Of a DNA stretch of 64,000 bases, positions 46,441 through 58,762 are shown in pieces. The notes beneath the pieces were generated by a model that was not told where the DNA came from, did no database searches, and worked only from the letters and a program-made list of their open reading frames with translations. The DNA lies in assembly GCA_039621445.1 (NCBI GenBank), contig CP154954.1, forward strand, positions 14,302,387-14,366,386, given 5' to 3'. This stretch comes from Euglena gracilis (Eukaryota > Euglenida > Euglenophyceae > Euglenales). Position 1 is the stretch's first letter. Every line of letters begins with the position of its first letter. Made by a program: the position numbers and the translations under genes.

Positions 46441-46459
46441 GCAACATCCCGCTCGCGAA

Positions 46460-46860
46460 ACTGAATGACGGAAGTCCTCTAAGAAATTTGTTTCTGAAGT
46501 ATATGCATTTCGATGGCTGGTGGATCCCATCAACCTTTGTGGCTTTTGGTGAGTCTCATCCACGCCAAAAGCCACATAAAAATGTCCATCACGAAGGAGG
46601 TCATTCAACTTTCTCTGACCACCCCTGCCCCACCAATGATTTCGTTCACAATTATGTTTTTGGTCCTTTTTGACAAAAGGGGTTGATCCCACAAAAGTTC
46701 AATGATTTAGCCTACGGTTGGCATTCCTCAAGGTCGCCATCGCTTACCTCTTTGCACCTCACACACAAAATTATAAGTTAGATGTTTGCAAATGCTTAGC
46801 GCACTTTCACCCAGACGGATGATCGTCTCAACATGGTGGAGGAAACTTTGGATCAAGGAT
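46460..46860. other. Unassigned stretch
   Basis: About 400 bp with 'gatccatcaac/ggttgatcccac' and 'tttttgacaaaaggggttg' words. An inverted pair flanks 'ggcttttggtgagtctcatccacgccaaaagcc' (46,542-46,573; 9-bp arms). No gene is supported. Confidence 0.45.
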
Positions 46861-48170
46861 TTAACGTAATTTTACCCTCCCCCCACCTATAGGAAAAATG
46901 GCCGAAAATGGCCGAAAATGGCCGAAAGTGGCAAAAATCAGGGGGTCAACAAGAGGTGCTTGGTACCTACCCCCACCCATGAAACCCCCTTGCCCAATGT
47001 ACAGGAGGTCCGAGCCTTCCAGTTTGTCAGCTCTTATAGCATTGCGGATGCTCATACACTCACGCTCAAAGGATTAGCCCAATTCAGACTGTCTAGATTT
47101 CATTTTGGTGTCCAGCAGGCTTGGGGGGAAGGTACATGAAGTATTACTGCACAATAAAAATAAAAACAACAAGAATAATAATAATAGTAACAGTAATAAT
47201 AATAACAATGAACCTGTATTTTTATGGATTCCAGGTCATTTAGCATTCCCCGTCTGGAAAGTGGTCAACCAACTATGGTGGGTCGGGCGTGAACCAGCAG
47301 TGCTTGACGGACAAGATACCGGAAGATTTGGCACAATGCTGCACTACGTTTTCATGGCATCGCCCCTTTCTAACCCATCGTGGAACCATGGCATCCTGCT
47401 GAAGCGTCCCCAACAGGCTGCATCATTGGTTGAACACTGGTTGCAGTCTATTTCACTCGAGTTGGATTGGACATTGCGATGGTCCATCTGCATGAAAAAC
47501 TCACCTTCAGCTAACCCCGACCAGATGTTCTGCTCCCCTTTATATTTTGGTGGGATTTCAAGATACTCTGGGGATTTTTCATTTGGGGAGGGAGTCATTG
47601 GTTTTTTTGGGTGATTCATACAAAATTCGTTTACACCCTATGTGCATTTATTTTATCCAAAATGGGCGTTTTCTGGTACAACTTCCTGAATTTCTGGGAC
47701 AATGAAGGGGGTATGCTTTCGGAAGTTGAAAGTAGCAGTTTGACTCAACCTCTGTCCATCAACCAATAGCCCCCGCCGACACCTAATTGTAGCTTTCCCC
47801 TGCTTCGAGCCCAGGGTTCTTCAGTTGTTCTGAAATCCTCAATTTGTGTGTGGATTTTGAAGCCAAACCTGCTGGGTACGAGGGTCATGTGCGGATTTCA
47901 CCCAATTGTCGCTCAGTTTTGTTTCGGAGCCCGAAAACTCTGTTTCCGAAGAAGTCTCTCTCTTCCTTTGGAAGTCGGAGCCCGGAAGCTGTGTGGCAAG
48001 CTTGCTACCATTGAGGTGTGGAAGCGGGACAAGCTGCAGGGAATCCTGCTCAGTGGTTGCCTCCATGGGCTGTTGACCATGGCTGCCTTTGCCTTTGCCT
48101 TTGGCTCTTGCTGGCTTTACTATGGGTTTCCTCGGTTGGAACCAACCCTTGTGCCTAGTTGCCGTGTGCC
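46861..48170. repeat. Family B blocks
   Basis: Order: a GCCGAAAATG block, 46,985-47,145 (as 17,210-17,345), an AAT/AAC-rich tract at 47,155-47,212, 47,220-47,620 (as 41,500-41,880), 47,680-47,840 (as 42,080-42,500), and 47,950-48,150 (as 43,340-43,520). The order agrees with the other copies. Confidence 0.8.
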
Positions 48171-48236
48171 AAGTACCTAAAATGGCCCAAAAAGCCTTCT
48201 TCGACCGAATATGCTTAAAATGTTTTCACCTTTGCC

Positions 48237-48600
48237 TAAAATTGTGTTATATGGACGCAAATGTGCCCACAAACGTTCGCGCACCCACACAACACAATTT
48301 TCTCATTCAAGGGTCGGGCTGCAGCGCTTATGAACGGACAGCGTCGATAAACGGCGTGACAAAGGAGCCGGGGCCGCGCGAACCAGCGGACCGGACCGTC
48401 CAGAAACATGATTTGGTGGGTTTGTCACACCGTTCGTCGAGTTCATGGGCGCCAAAGCGCGCACGACAACACAATTGTGGTTGTGCACACAAACGTGCGC
48501 AGAAACGAAATATTTTTATGGGTTCTGCATGGTCGATAAATGCTGTGACAAACCACAACCTTCAAACGCCGGCAGTGGTTCTTGTGTACTAAAGCGCACA
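48237..48600. repeat. Relative of the 38,326 palindromic element
   Basis: A degenerate inverted repeat ('aaaattgtgttatatggacgc' against 'cacaacacaattttctcattcaaggg') is followed by sequence matching 38,440-38,520. A second GCGCAC-rich inverted segment lies at 48,450-48,520. Confidence 0.65.
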
Positions 48601-48696
48601 GCGTGTCGTTGGTGGACGAGAAGGGCAAATGAATTTCCAGACATGAAGTACCAGAAATTCATAAGTGGTTCATTTGCACCTGAACGGCCACAAATT

Positions 48697-48782
48697 GAAC
48701 GACTGAACCGAACTGAACTGAACGACGACTGAACGACTGAACGAATTCAACTGAACTGACTGAACTGAACTGAACGACATGA
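48697..48782. repeat. GAACTGAACGACT short tandem repeat
   Basis: About 85 bp of irregular GAACTGAAC/GACTGAACGA units. Confidence 0.9.
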
Positions 48783-49239
48783 CGCGCGCTTGGCGCAAAT
48801 GAACCACCAATGGAGAAGTGAAAGAGCGACATCATTGGACCCCAGGGTTGTATGAGGTACGTGGTGGGGGGATCACCTCTTCCCAGGGGGTAAGGTGGCA
48901 GGGGGTCGCAGAGATTTTATCACTTTTGTGGGTGAGAGCGAAGATCACCCCTGGGCAAATGGGGGTCCCTGTCGAACCCCCCCCCCCCGGGGTTCGGGCC
49001 ACCTCGAGAACCGGAGGATTATCACCATTATCCCGGCCCGGTTCCTGGATTTTTTTTTCAGTTACCATCCCAAATTGATTTTTGCTGCAAAGAGTTATTA
49101 ATCAAAATCTGGTCAATTAGGGCACCAGACGAGGCCACCAGAGGCAGAGGGTGGCAATCTGCCCCGGAATGACACACCTCAAAACAAAAAAAGGGCTCAC
49201 CCAAACCCCAAGGACGCAATTCCACCAACCTGCCAGGGT

Positions 49240-52130
49240 CACCGCTACCGCCGACGTTGTTGTTCGCTTGGGGGGCACAGTTCTTGCAATCTGAAGTGTG
49301 CCACTGGTTGAATGACTCTCCTTCCCAGCCTGCCATGGGGTTGACTCCGGGCTGTATCAGATCTCCTCGCTCTCCCCAACCCTGACAGCTTTTGCGGGTC
49401 ATTTGCCTTAACGTTCTGAACCATCAAATGTGTTGGAGGGAGTTGCTTGTTGTGCACTTCATTGGCGATTTTCCACGATTCCAGTGATTTTGTTCAGCAG
49501 AATGACAAAAGATTGTGCTTTGTTCCTGTTCCAATGAGCGCATGAACCGGGCATTTCCCCCTGACCATGAACTGACCATGAAATTCAAACAGAGCAGCCA
49601 CGGAGGCCTTTCAAACCCATGGGGAGATGTACCTCCCCACAACGTGGGAACGTGCCTTCAACCAAAAGATGGCGTTTTGCACTTGCCCGGGAATATCTGT
49701 GTCGGGTGTGCTTCCCAACTCCTCTGTGACATGATGAAGGGGCAGTGCTCAGGGGGATTTTTTAAAAGTATCTGAAGCGTGTTTTCAAGTAATTTCTGTT
49801 TTTAGCATTGTTTTCTTTTTTCTGCTTTTTTTTCTTTGTTTCAAGTTGGCAACTCCGGGGCTGTCAAAGGTTGAAGCGCCACAGAGCGGCTCGTGCAACA
49901 CATAATAAAAAAGGAACTAAACGAATTAGAATATGACTAAAGAAAGTCAACAAAAAATAAGAATAACGACAAAAATTCAAAAATAATTTATTAGATAAAT
50001 ACCAAAAATATATGACAAGCAAAAAATATAGAAACCATAAAAATATGACACAAATCGAAATGATGAAACAAATTAAAGCAAAATAAATATAAATGCACAC
50101 AGCAGGCAGCATCTGGAGCATGATTTGTGCTGCATCTCCTTTGAAGTTCTGGGCATACCCCATTTTGTGGCCTGACAGATGATTCCACCTTTCGCTTTCA
50201 GGAATCCGAAGCTGTTTTCTTTAGGACCCTGAAGGGGAGTCCAGCCGTCCGGCTGCAGAGGTGCCGGCTGGAGTCCCCCCTTTTCAGCTGAAAAATTACG
50301 GTAATAAAAAAAACCGAACAACCACCCTGAAAACACCCGCTTTTGACCATATTCAGACCAATTTTCACCAACTTGCTTCCGGAAAAGGATCCTCCAGCCC
50401 ACCTCCCCCATAACCTTCTACACCCATTTTGTGATGGCATTTTTTTGACGTTCCCCCCCTAACTTGGTCAGAAATGCCCCAAACGAGTGGGGTTGTCTGC
50501 GTGTCTCTCCTCCTTCCCCGGAAAATCGCCGCCGCGGGGCCCTCACGGTCACACGCCCCCCAGGCTGGTGCCCTGCTCCGGGGCGTGTGCCGGCCCCTCA
50601 CTTGCCCCCGCTGCTGCTTTCCGCCTGGGTCGCCTCCATTCAGGGTGGGACGTGCTGCCGGCTGCCCAGGTGTGGGATATGTCATTTTCCGGAAAGCTAC
50701 CATGGAAGCTGGGGACCAGCCTCCGTCTCGTGCGTGTAGTCTCCTCTTCCTAACCGGGGGTTTTCACTTTGCACCTTGTTTTTCACAAGAAAGATTGATG
50801 GTTTTTTTTGGCAATGAAGGTGTCCGATGTCCATTTTCCCTAACCACAGAGCCCCTCTCCAGGCTTATGGTTGGGACAGTTTATTGTGGTATAACTTTTG
50901 TGGTTATTCAGACTCGTTGGCTGTTTTGGTTTGGCAAGATTTTGTTCTGTGTGTTTTTGTTGGTTTCGAGAGCTTTGCTTAGAAGTGAGTTTCATTCAAT
51001 ACAATTGCTTGATTTGGGACCGAATTTTCAGCTGAAACCATTGCTACCCTTTATTTTTGCTATTTTTTCCAGAAATCGAAAATTTCAAATCCTCATGCTC
51101 CCAAAGATTCAAAGCGTCCTGTTTCCTGATGATTTGATAACAACACATTTCTTTTAGGCAGCCCAAACGTTCAGTCTGGAACAATTTTCAGTATAGTTTC
51201 CTAATTGATGCATTGTGTTTCTAGCTTAAAATTTTTTTTCAGCAAAATATGTTGTATATCATTTTGTAAATTCTGATCATTAATTCCTCAATTGACAGAA
51301 ATGCTTCTTTTGCATTTCCAACTCAGGCAAATTGTTCTTGATGTGAAGTCGGGGAATGGGATCGGGTCGCCCAGTCTCCCCCTCGGGTTTCCAAGTGCCC
51401 TCCACGGGGGATCTGTGAAAACTGACGGGGCGCCAGCCGGCGTCCCATTCTCCGCCAGCACTGCCGGCCCACCCTGGCGGTCTCTCCCTTCCAGCGTCGT
51501 GCCTCTGCCACTTGGCTGGGACGCTCCCCCTCCGGTCTGCACCGCCAGCGCTGACTGCACCTCCAGCGCGCCAGGCCTTCCACACTCGCTCAGCCACCGC
51601 GCTTCGCGCACTGTCGGGTGGCAAAGAGACCTTTCCACCCCTGGACTGACCCCATGTGGAAAGCCGTGCAAGACAACCGTTCAAGAAACTCTCTTTTGCT
51701 CTTTGCCAGGAACCATTTCAATGCGCTATTTGCAAGGGTGGTCCAAGGGCTATCGAACCAACATTTTTGATATTGAATGTTCTCCAAAATCAAAAAGCAA
51801 AAAAAAACACTTTTTTTTTGAGTTCTGGAGTTGGACAGATAGAAATCGTTTTTTTCTTCTTGGATTTGGCTCCTTTTTGGCGGGATTTTGTGCTTTGTTT
51901 TTTTTTGTTTGGTCGGAGAAAATTCTGCCAATCCGAAGTATTTAAGCCTTTTTGAAGCATTATAAATTTCTCAAAAAAGGACTTAAAAAATAATGCCTGG
52001 CCAGGAGGGAGGGGGCTGGTGTGGACAGGGCTAGCCAGACGGGATCAATTAAACCGGAAAGTCTCGTGAAAAAACACCCAATGTAATCAACTCCTTTGTG
52101 AGCAACCCCCAAATTTCGCATTTGCACACC
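49240..52130. repeat. Family B blocks, diverged copy
   Basis: 49,240-49,470 matches 10,850-11,010; 50,195-50,330 matches 11,265-11,370; 50,395-50,760 matches 11,400-11,830; 51,250-51,430 matches 43,558-43,740; 51,440-52,130 matches 20,540-21,330. Positions 49,760-50,190 are copy-specific and AT-rich. The 227-codon open frame at 50,474-51,157 crosses repeat boundaries and is not conserved. Confidence 0.8.
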
Positions 52131-52337
52131 AACCAACCAAGAGGCTCAGCGTGTTTGGAGCTGGAAAATGAAGGTGATGAAATTGTGGTATATTTCACTT
52201 GTATTCTTATGGTTCTGAACCCTGCCCACATAAACACTGCTGGTGTTTTTGGGTGATTGGTGTGCGCAAATGCTGCAAATCAACCATATGCAAACACGGT
52301 GCATTTTTGGACAATCATTTGCACTTTTCTCTGCCGA

Positions 52338-52341
<4 letters not shown>

Positions 52342-52424
<83 letters not shown>
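52342..52424. repeat. (TA)n microsatellite
   Basis: About 82 bp of pure alternating AT. Confidence 0.99.
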
Positions 52425-52427
<3 letters not shown>

Positions 52428-52429
52428 CA

Positions 52430-53165
52430 TAAAACACCACAGAGTCATTTTTTTGCAAGAAATCTTTTTTTTTCAAAAAAAAACGATAAACACCATACAC
52501 CATAGTCACGCCAAAAGAAAGCGTCACAAAAAAAGACATGGTTGGTTTCCCCAATTGCATATTTTTATTTCATGATGTGATTACTGCTGCTTTCATCGTC
52601 TATGTACGCATTCGCGCACACTACCGTCAGTTTTACTGTGGTGTGGGTGTCACAGAGTTTAAACATCACTGGGATAGTTATAGACACTGAATTCTACCGA
52701 TAATTGGTGGCAGTCCTCCTATGTCTTTTATACCCTCATCAACCATCAGTGGCAGATTTAACAGCCAGTTTCTACCTGTTTTATTTGTTGCTTGTGAATT
52801 TCCTCTCTGTTTGTAACCAACTTCAAAAAAAACCTTCACAACGCATTGCAGGGCTTCAGAAGCAACCAAAGGGTGGATATGTCACCCCACCCCCAAAAAA
52901 CCACCTCCCGCAAGCAGTTGTCAAGGAAAGAGAAGGACCGGGGTTGTGTGTATGTGTGTGTCTGTGTGTGTGTGTGTCTCACCCCCCCGTCAAACAAATT
53001 GTTAAATTGAAATGAAAATTAAGAGTATTTGATTAAGATTTGAATTATATTAGAACAGCAGACCCAAAACAACGATGGGCCCAAAAATTACCTGTTATTG
53101 TTTGCACAACCTTTCATGATCACATCTTTTTTGGTGTCTGACACGGTACAATAAGCAACATTTTT
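52430..53165. other. Intergenic stretch
   Basis: Contains a GT-rich tract at 52,945-52,980. No gene or dispersed repeat was recognised. Confidence 0.5.
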
Positions 53166-53175
53166 TGTTCCACAG

Positions 53176-53370
53176 GGGCGTTTTGTTCCTGCAACGCGTG
53201 CCGATGACCGCCAGCAAAGCCACCGCGCCGCGGCCGCCCCAGCCTGCCAAGCTCGTAGTCTGCCTGAAGGGCCCGGCTGCCAAGCGGTCCGCGACCAGAG
53301 GGGGCCCGTGTCGGTACCACTCCTGCCTCAACTCCTGCAACGTGTGTCAGCATCGCATTTCTGGGGCGGT
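53176..53370 (+). other. GC-rich exon-like island
   Basis: Follows TTTTTTGTTCCACAG, a good 3' splice-site context, with GC content well above its surroundings. The plus frame reads MTASKATAPRPPQPAKLVVC onward and then a Cys/His-containing stretch (YHSCLNSCNVCQH). No domain was recognised, and the minus strand is also open. Confidence 0.35.
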
Positions 53371-53399
53371 ATTTTTTTCCAAGCTGTTTTATCTTTTAC

Positions 53400-54940
53400 A
53401 CCAGTGAAGTACGATATATTATGGTGTCGTCAAGTTACGATGCATGGTGTGGCGATAACAGCTCCCCCCCCCGGCGATTCCAGGGGTGGAAAAGTTGAAG
53501 AATTTGGATGAAATATTGTCTTCAAATTAATAAAAAACATTAACCCAAAATGCTGGGGAATTACCCCCAACATTGTGGACCCCTCCCCGAGGTCCTTTGG
53601 CACCATCTTTATCCTCCCATCAACGGGAACACACAGCACCCAGCAGCGGGGATTCACTAGTGCTTGTTTGATGGCGGTGGGGGCATGTTTTTTTGTAGCC
53701 TCTCAATGGTCCACCCCACCACCGTCCAACGTCATCGACATTTAGCCCCCTTGTCCACCGACCACTTATATAAACACCAAGCACCCCGGGTGGGGCATGC
53801 AGGTCAAGGGGTGCGTATAACCCACCCTGGTCAGGGGTTGTTTGGCCACGGTTGGTGGGCAAGGGGGGGGGGCAGGGGGTGGCGGGTGCAATTGTTATGA
53901 TTCACCCCAGTTGATTTAATCAAACCCCAGTTCACCCCAAGTTCATTATTAAACTTTTCTGGAGTCGCAGTCTGCAATGTCTGTTGTTGATTTGTAATTC
54001 CTCCTGGTTTCACAGTGTTCTTGGGGCTACTGAAGAGAACGGAGTCAAATGGTGAATGCACAGGAAGGATGGTGCCCATGCACAGGAAGGACGACCTCCT
54101 CATCGTTGTCTCCAATCTTCCATCCTTCTATTAATGTTTGTGTCAAATTTATGGGCCGACATTTCTAAGTTTATCTCCTTGCAGGTGTTTAACCTCCCTC
54201 TCTCCAAGCATCACGCCACCTCAACCACGCCAGATGCCATAAGGGTTGGGGTTCAGATTTGGAAATGGTAGGGTTTGGTGCAGGGAATGGGTTTTGGAAT
54301 GGGATGGGGTTAGAATTTGAAGGTTGAGGATATGGATAGGGTTTGGGTGGGGACAGGGTCAGGTCGATAAATAAGTTTAGGAAGAACGTCTGCCGTTTAC
54401 TCTGAAAATATATTGTTTTTTTTCCAACAAAAAATGATATTGGGGATTGAAGTGATACCTTCTTTAAAGTGAATTTAGATGGCCTGGAATGCATTTTTCA
54501 CTGTTTTGGGGTTTTTTTTGCGCACATTTGCTTTTTTGACCAACTGCGTTGCCATCACTGCACAGGGCGGCGTGCCCAACAAGCCGAGACGAACAAGTGG
54601 GGACGTACAACACCGACCTCCGGCGTCCGAGAATTTTTTTGACAATTCCCACTTTTCTTCACCCTTTTGCACACCTTTTTGGGGTTTCCACCGGAAGGGA
54701 GAAACCGTCAATCAAAACAGGTGCGACACAAAACACTGGTTTTCGGGGAGCAACCCCCATCCGGTGAAGCCATGGTTCCAAAGCACCGGAAGTAAAAGTT
54801 GACTTTCTGGGGGGTCCGGGTCCCCCCCCCCCCGGGATCGGTCTGGACCTTGCTTGGCAGGTTGGGGGGGATCCGAACCACCTCCGGGGTCCGGGGGGAG
54901 GGGGGCACAGCCCACATCTAATCCATATACCCCGCCCCAT
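53400..54940. other. Intergenic stretch with a degenerate G-rich repeat
   Basis: Positions 54,250-54,360 repeat words like ATAGGGTTTGGG and GGGATGGGGTT irregularly. The C-run/G-run pairs at 54,815-54,905 may be transposon-related. Open frames at 54,479-54,802 lack a recognisable domain. Confidence 0.45.
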
Positions 54941-54951
54941 ATTTACCCCTC

Positions 54952-56183
54952 TTACTGCACCCATGAAGAGCCTGGGCAAGGCTGAGCCTGTCGTGGTGAG
55001 CGGCACAGACGGTCCGGGTCTCGGTGTATGCGAGAGGGGTTGAAGAGTCCCTCTTCGCCATTTTCGCCACCCACCACCGGCGCCGAGGCAGCCTCCCCCT
55101 CCGGGATTTCGGGTGCCTCCCTCATTGCTGGGGTGGGACGACGGCGGCGACGATCGGCCAATGGCCTCATCGACGCCTTCTTCTTCCTCATCCTTATCCG
55201 CTGTGGAGAACTCAGGAGGGGGCAACCCCTTCTGCTGGGCTTCCTGTCTCCTGCTGCTCGAACCCGCTTCACCTGGCAGAGGAGCTTCTCAGGCAGCTTG
55301 GATGTGGGCTTCGTGCTGGCCCCTCGCCCCACCTTAGTTGCGCGGAGCGTTTGGATCCTTGCGTCACTGGATGGCCTCCGTCTGTGCCTGTTTCTCCGTC
55401 GCCTTCACCTCCAGGATATGCTTCAGCACCTCAGAAGTTCACAGCGGCTCGGCATTCCACCAGACCGGCATGCTGCACCGTGTTCCAGATGTGCTCAGTG
55501 TACTCGGACGCCTGTATTTTCTCCTTCCCCGTCAGCACTGTCACTATGTGCAGGAGGCTGGGGTTCGACACGTGGTCCCAGAGCATCACGGGGGAGGGGG
55601 ACTTCAGATGGGTGGAGACGGGACATTGCACAGGTGCGCATTACATCGTATGCATCAACAGACAGATATGGAACTTGCACATTCATCCCTGTTGGAATGA
55701 ATGCGCAAGTGCGCATTCTTATACTACTACCCAGGTGAATGATGCATCCAGACTGATTTCATTTTTTAATATCATGGGTCACGTGTTCGTGGTGTGGTCA
55801 CACACACACAACACATATTTTGAGCTTATCCATCTCGGTGTCGTGCAGGAGTATGTGGAGGGAAAATTTCACCGGCCGGGCCCGCGACGACGGAGCTCTG
55901 GCTGGAGATGGCCACGCCCCTCTTCGCCTGCAGCCCCACCATCCGCTTTTTGGAATTCTGCCTGTTATGGCACCCCTGCCTCGGACGCCGCTGCGTAGCA
56001 GTTCACCCTTTTCATCGTCCTCAGCTCCTCATGGACCTCCCAGGCGTCGTCCACAGGCCAAGTGTACCGGGTCCTCGGTCATGACCTCTTCAAAGAGAAG
56101 AATGCGCAGATGTGCAATCATGTCATGTCACATATTGACTGTTGCAATGCATATCCGTGGCTCTACAAAATATATCGTATCAT

Positions 56184-56214
<31 letters not shown>

Positions 56215-56770
56215 CCAGACACAATGCTTACCGTCTTCTGCGTCCGTTTGTAGCCCGCCTTGCGCAGCGCCAGAACTCAACACCCACCGGTACCGCCCTG
56301 GCGCCTCCTGCCGCTCTCCCTCCTTGTAGTTGTCCTCCGACATCTTCTTCAGGCGGCCGTGAGGTGCTGCCCAACAACTACGACATGCTCCCGGTCTGTG
56401 ACGGAGGGTGCGAGGCAGGCAGGAGGGGAAAGGCCCACCACCGGCCCAGGGGCGTCGGGCAACACCACCACCTTCTTCTTCTCCCTCTTCTTCTCCGCCT
56501 CCAATTCCTCCACTTCCGCGTCTTGGGGGATTTGGGTTGGAACGGGTTGCAAGGAGGTGTAGCTGCCACAGCTGCTCCAAGTAGTGGCTGCGGAACGGGA
56601 CATGGGGTCCACCAGGGGCAGCACCGCCACCACCACCCGTTCAGGTGTTCCGGTAACGCCGCCTGTAGTCGTTGTCGAACCACAAACCGGGGTTCCCGGC
56701 CAGGTCGCGCCGCAACTGGGCCTGCCGCTCCAGGGCCAGCTGGGAACGGTAGGCAGCGGAGTGAGCAGGG
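54952..56770 (-). pseudogene. Possible intron-containing gene, frames broken
   Basis: GC-rich minus-strand islands carry protein-like segments. At 56,770-56,640: LALERQAQLRRDLAGNPGLW and FDNDYRRRYRNT. At about 56,540-56,480: EVEELEAEKKREKKK. An island ends in a GTAAGC donor (intron starting at 56,231), and the next begins after a pyrimidine tract at 56,087 with VMTEDPVHLACG. A third (about 55,600-55,430) reads MLWDHVSNPSLLHIVTVLTG. A basic, Pro/Ala/Glu-rich tail reaches 54,952. Several one-base shifts are needed within islands, so this is either a pseudogene or sequence with indel errors. Function unknown. Confidence 0.4.
56183..56211. repeat. (CA)n microsatellite inside the putative intron
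   Basis: About 14 CA units within the proposed 144-bp intron (56,088-56,231) of the minus-strand gene. Confidence 0.95.
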
Positions 56771-56783
56771 TGGCGGGGCGCAC

Positions 56784-56815
56784 CCTAACCCTAAGTTGTA
56801 CCCTAACCCTATTCC
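56784..56815. other. Short telomere-like CCCTAA repeats
   Basis: CACCCTAACCCTAAG and TACCCTAACCCTATT: four CCCTAA-type units in two pairs. They are too few for a telomere, so this is an interstitial trace at most. Confidence 0.6.
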
Positions 56816-56819
56816 ATCA

Positions 56820-58172
56820 TTAACGGAAAAAAAATTTGACCCCCCCTCCCAACTATAGGCCCCCCCCTGGGGGGCCCTATGGTTGGGAGCTGCCAATTTT
56901 GACCCCCCTCCAAACTCTAGCCCCCCACCCCCTGGGGGGCCGGGCCCAGTAGTTGGGAGCTACCAAAATTTTTAGCTTTGGTCTCTGGACAGGCTGGATT
57001 TACCCCAGGGGAGGGGAGTCCAAGGCGAGGGAGAAGCATTCAGGATGCAGCAGCCTCGTAATCATGTGAAACTCTCCGTTCTGACACGTACTCACATAAC
57101 GCAAGCAAGGGCTTGAACTGTGTCAAACCTTGGGGGTAGCAGCAACCACCACTGGCACGCTTCCAACTGCTGGTGGTGCCAGAAGGGGGATTTCGTTTGG
57201 TTATATGTATTGTGTAGATGCGCATTTTCCAACTGACCAACATCTGCGCATTCACACCTTCCTTTCTACCAGAAGGGCAATCTCTAACAAATACACCCTC
57301 GATTTCTGCCCTCGTCCTCTTACACACACCGGACCAATTAGAACCTTCCAATTGGAAACAGATGCCACATCACCGGACCGTAGGCCCCACCCCACTCAAA
57401 ACCACCCATCACATCCATACCACCCCAATTATTTTCTCCAAAATCCCTCAATTGCTGCCCCGGCGGGGTGAAGGGGTTGGGCAGCGTCAACTGGAGGTCA
57501 CCTCACATTCTAGGGTAGGGTTTTGGGGATCGGTTGGGCAGGCACCCCTGTCCGGTGCCCGGTCTTGTTTTCTTTACCCTTTTTGCAAAAACCAACCCGA
57601 CCCGGGGTACCCCGGGCTACCCCCCTCGGGTGGTGTGCCTGCTAGGGGCAGGCATCTTATGGCACTCACCCCCACTCCCCCCCTGTCGGTAAAAACAAAA
57701 CCTCACAAGCACTTCAAGGTTCACAAGCACTTTTGTAGTTTATGGCCAATCTCATGCCACCATCCGAGGTATGTGCCTCTCCCGTGCACCCATAGTGCCA
57801 GTCGGTGCCCGCCAGCTGAGAAACAATGAAGAAAACCTTGTGATCCCTGCACCATTGTGTCGTGCAATGAATCACGTCATCAAAAGTTGTTCAGTTTTGG
57901 GGTTAACGGAATGTTGCTTTTGACATATTATTGTTTTTCTGTTGGGTTTTTTAATTCGGCAGCCCATTTTGCTCACTCATTTGTGAGTGTCCAGTGGTTT
58001 TTCCATGGCCAAAGAGTATTTAAAACGTCTATCAATCGATAGGAGGGAGCAGGTTTGGAGGGACACGTTTCATTTGAGATAGCTGCCTGTGCAGCCATCT
58101 CCCAGCCGGAGCATTGCTATGTGCTTCAGAAAGCAACTGTTTTGCTTCATCATATTTGCCCGACAATGGTGG
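56820..58172. other. Intergenic stretch
   Basis: Contains C/G-run inverted words at 56,840-56,960 ('ccctccaactatagg...gttgggagc' repeated) and, at 57,561-57,703, sequence related to the right half of the 43,029 hAT-like element. The 203-codon plus frame at 57,218-57,829 runs through that element and has no recognised domain. Confidence 0.5.
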
Positions 58173-58261
58173 ATTTAACCTCATCCCACACTTGGACGGC
58201 ATTTGCAACGTTCCGTTCCATCCGCCCCCACCCCCCCCCTTTCCCCGGCAAGCCATCCTCC

Positions 58262-58367
58262 CAACAAAATGCTCTCCTCTCTGTCGCTGCCCTGCGGTGC
58301 CGATGTGCGGGTTGAGTGGACGGGCTCCAGAGCGGCTCGGACGGCGTGCAGGCGATTGCCGTGTTTA
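58262..58367 (+). other. 106-bp perfectly conserved patch of family A, copy 3
   Basis: Identical to 23,066-23,171. The flanks diverge within a few bases on the right (GTGTTTAGCC here, GTGTTTAACC there). Confidence 0.75.
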
Positions 58368-58762
58368 GCCGAAGGTTGGGGTATCCTTCTGTGACAATCA
58401 TGTCCCGAATCGTAATCTTCCCTGGATGGGTATGCTTTTTATGATTGCATTGGATTGCATACAATTTGTAAATATAGGACAAAATAGTACGCAGGGTCGT
58501 CGACCATTGTTTTTGTATGGGTCTGCAGCACGCCGCTTCCACCAGAGAGTGATTTCCAGAAACAAATTCATATGCTCGCGCCAACAATCAGCGATTTTTT
58601 ATTCATTACTCGTCTTTTTTTCCCCTGGATATTTCATTCTTGAGGGGGTTGTGGTCGTTGGGTTATAGAGCCATCGTTGTTGCTATTTACCATTTGGCCC
58701 AGTCGGCCCTCTCAGTGCCAACCAGGGCCGATTTTGCCGATACTCGTAGGGCTGGTGGGGAA

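Noticed and set aside
50474-51157. 227-codon plus-strand ORF
   Set aside because: It crosses boundaries between family B blocks and is not conserved in paralogous blocks.
52199-52575. ORFs containing YIYIYI
   Set aside because: Translation of the TA microsatellite.
56784-56815. Telomere end
   Set aside because: Only four units, with unrelated sequence on both sides.
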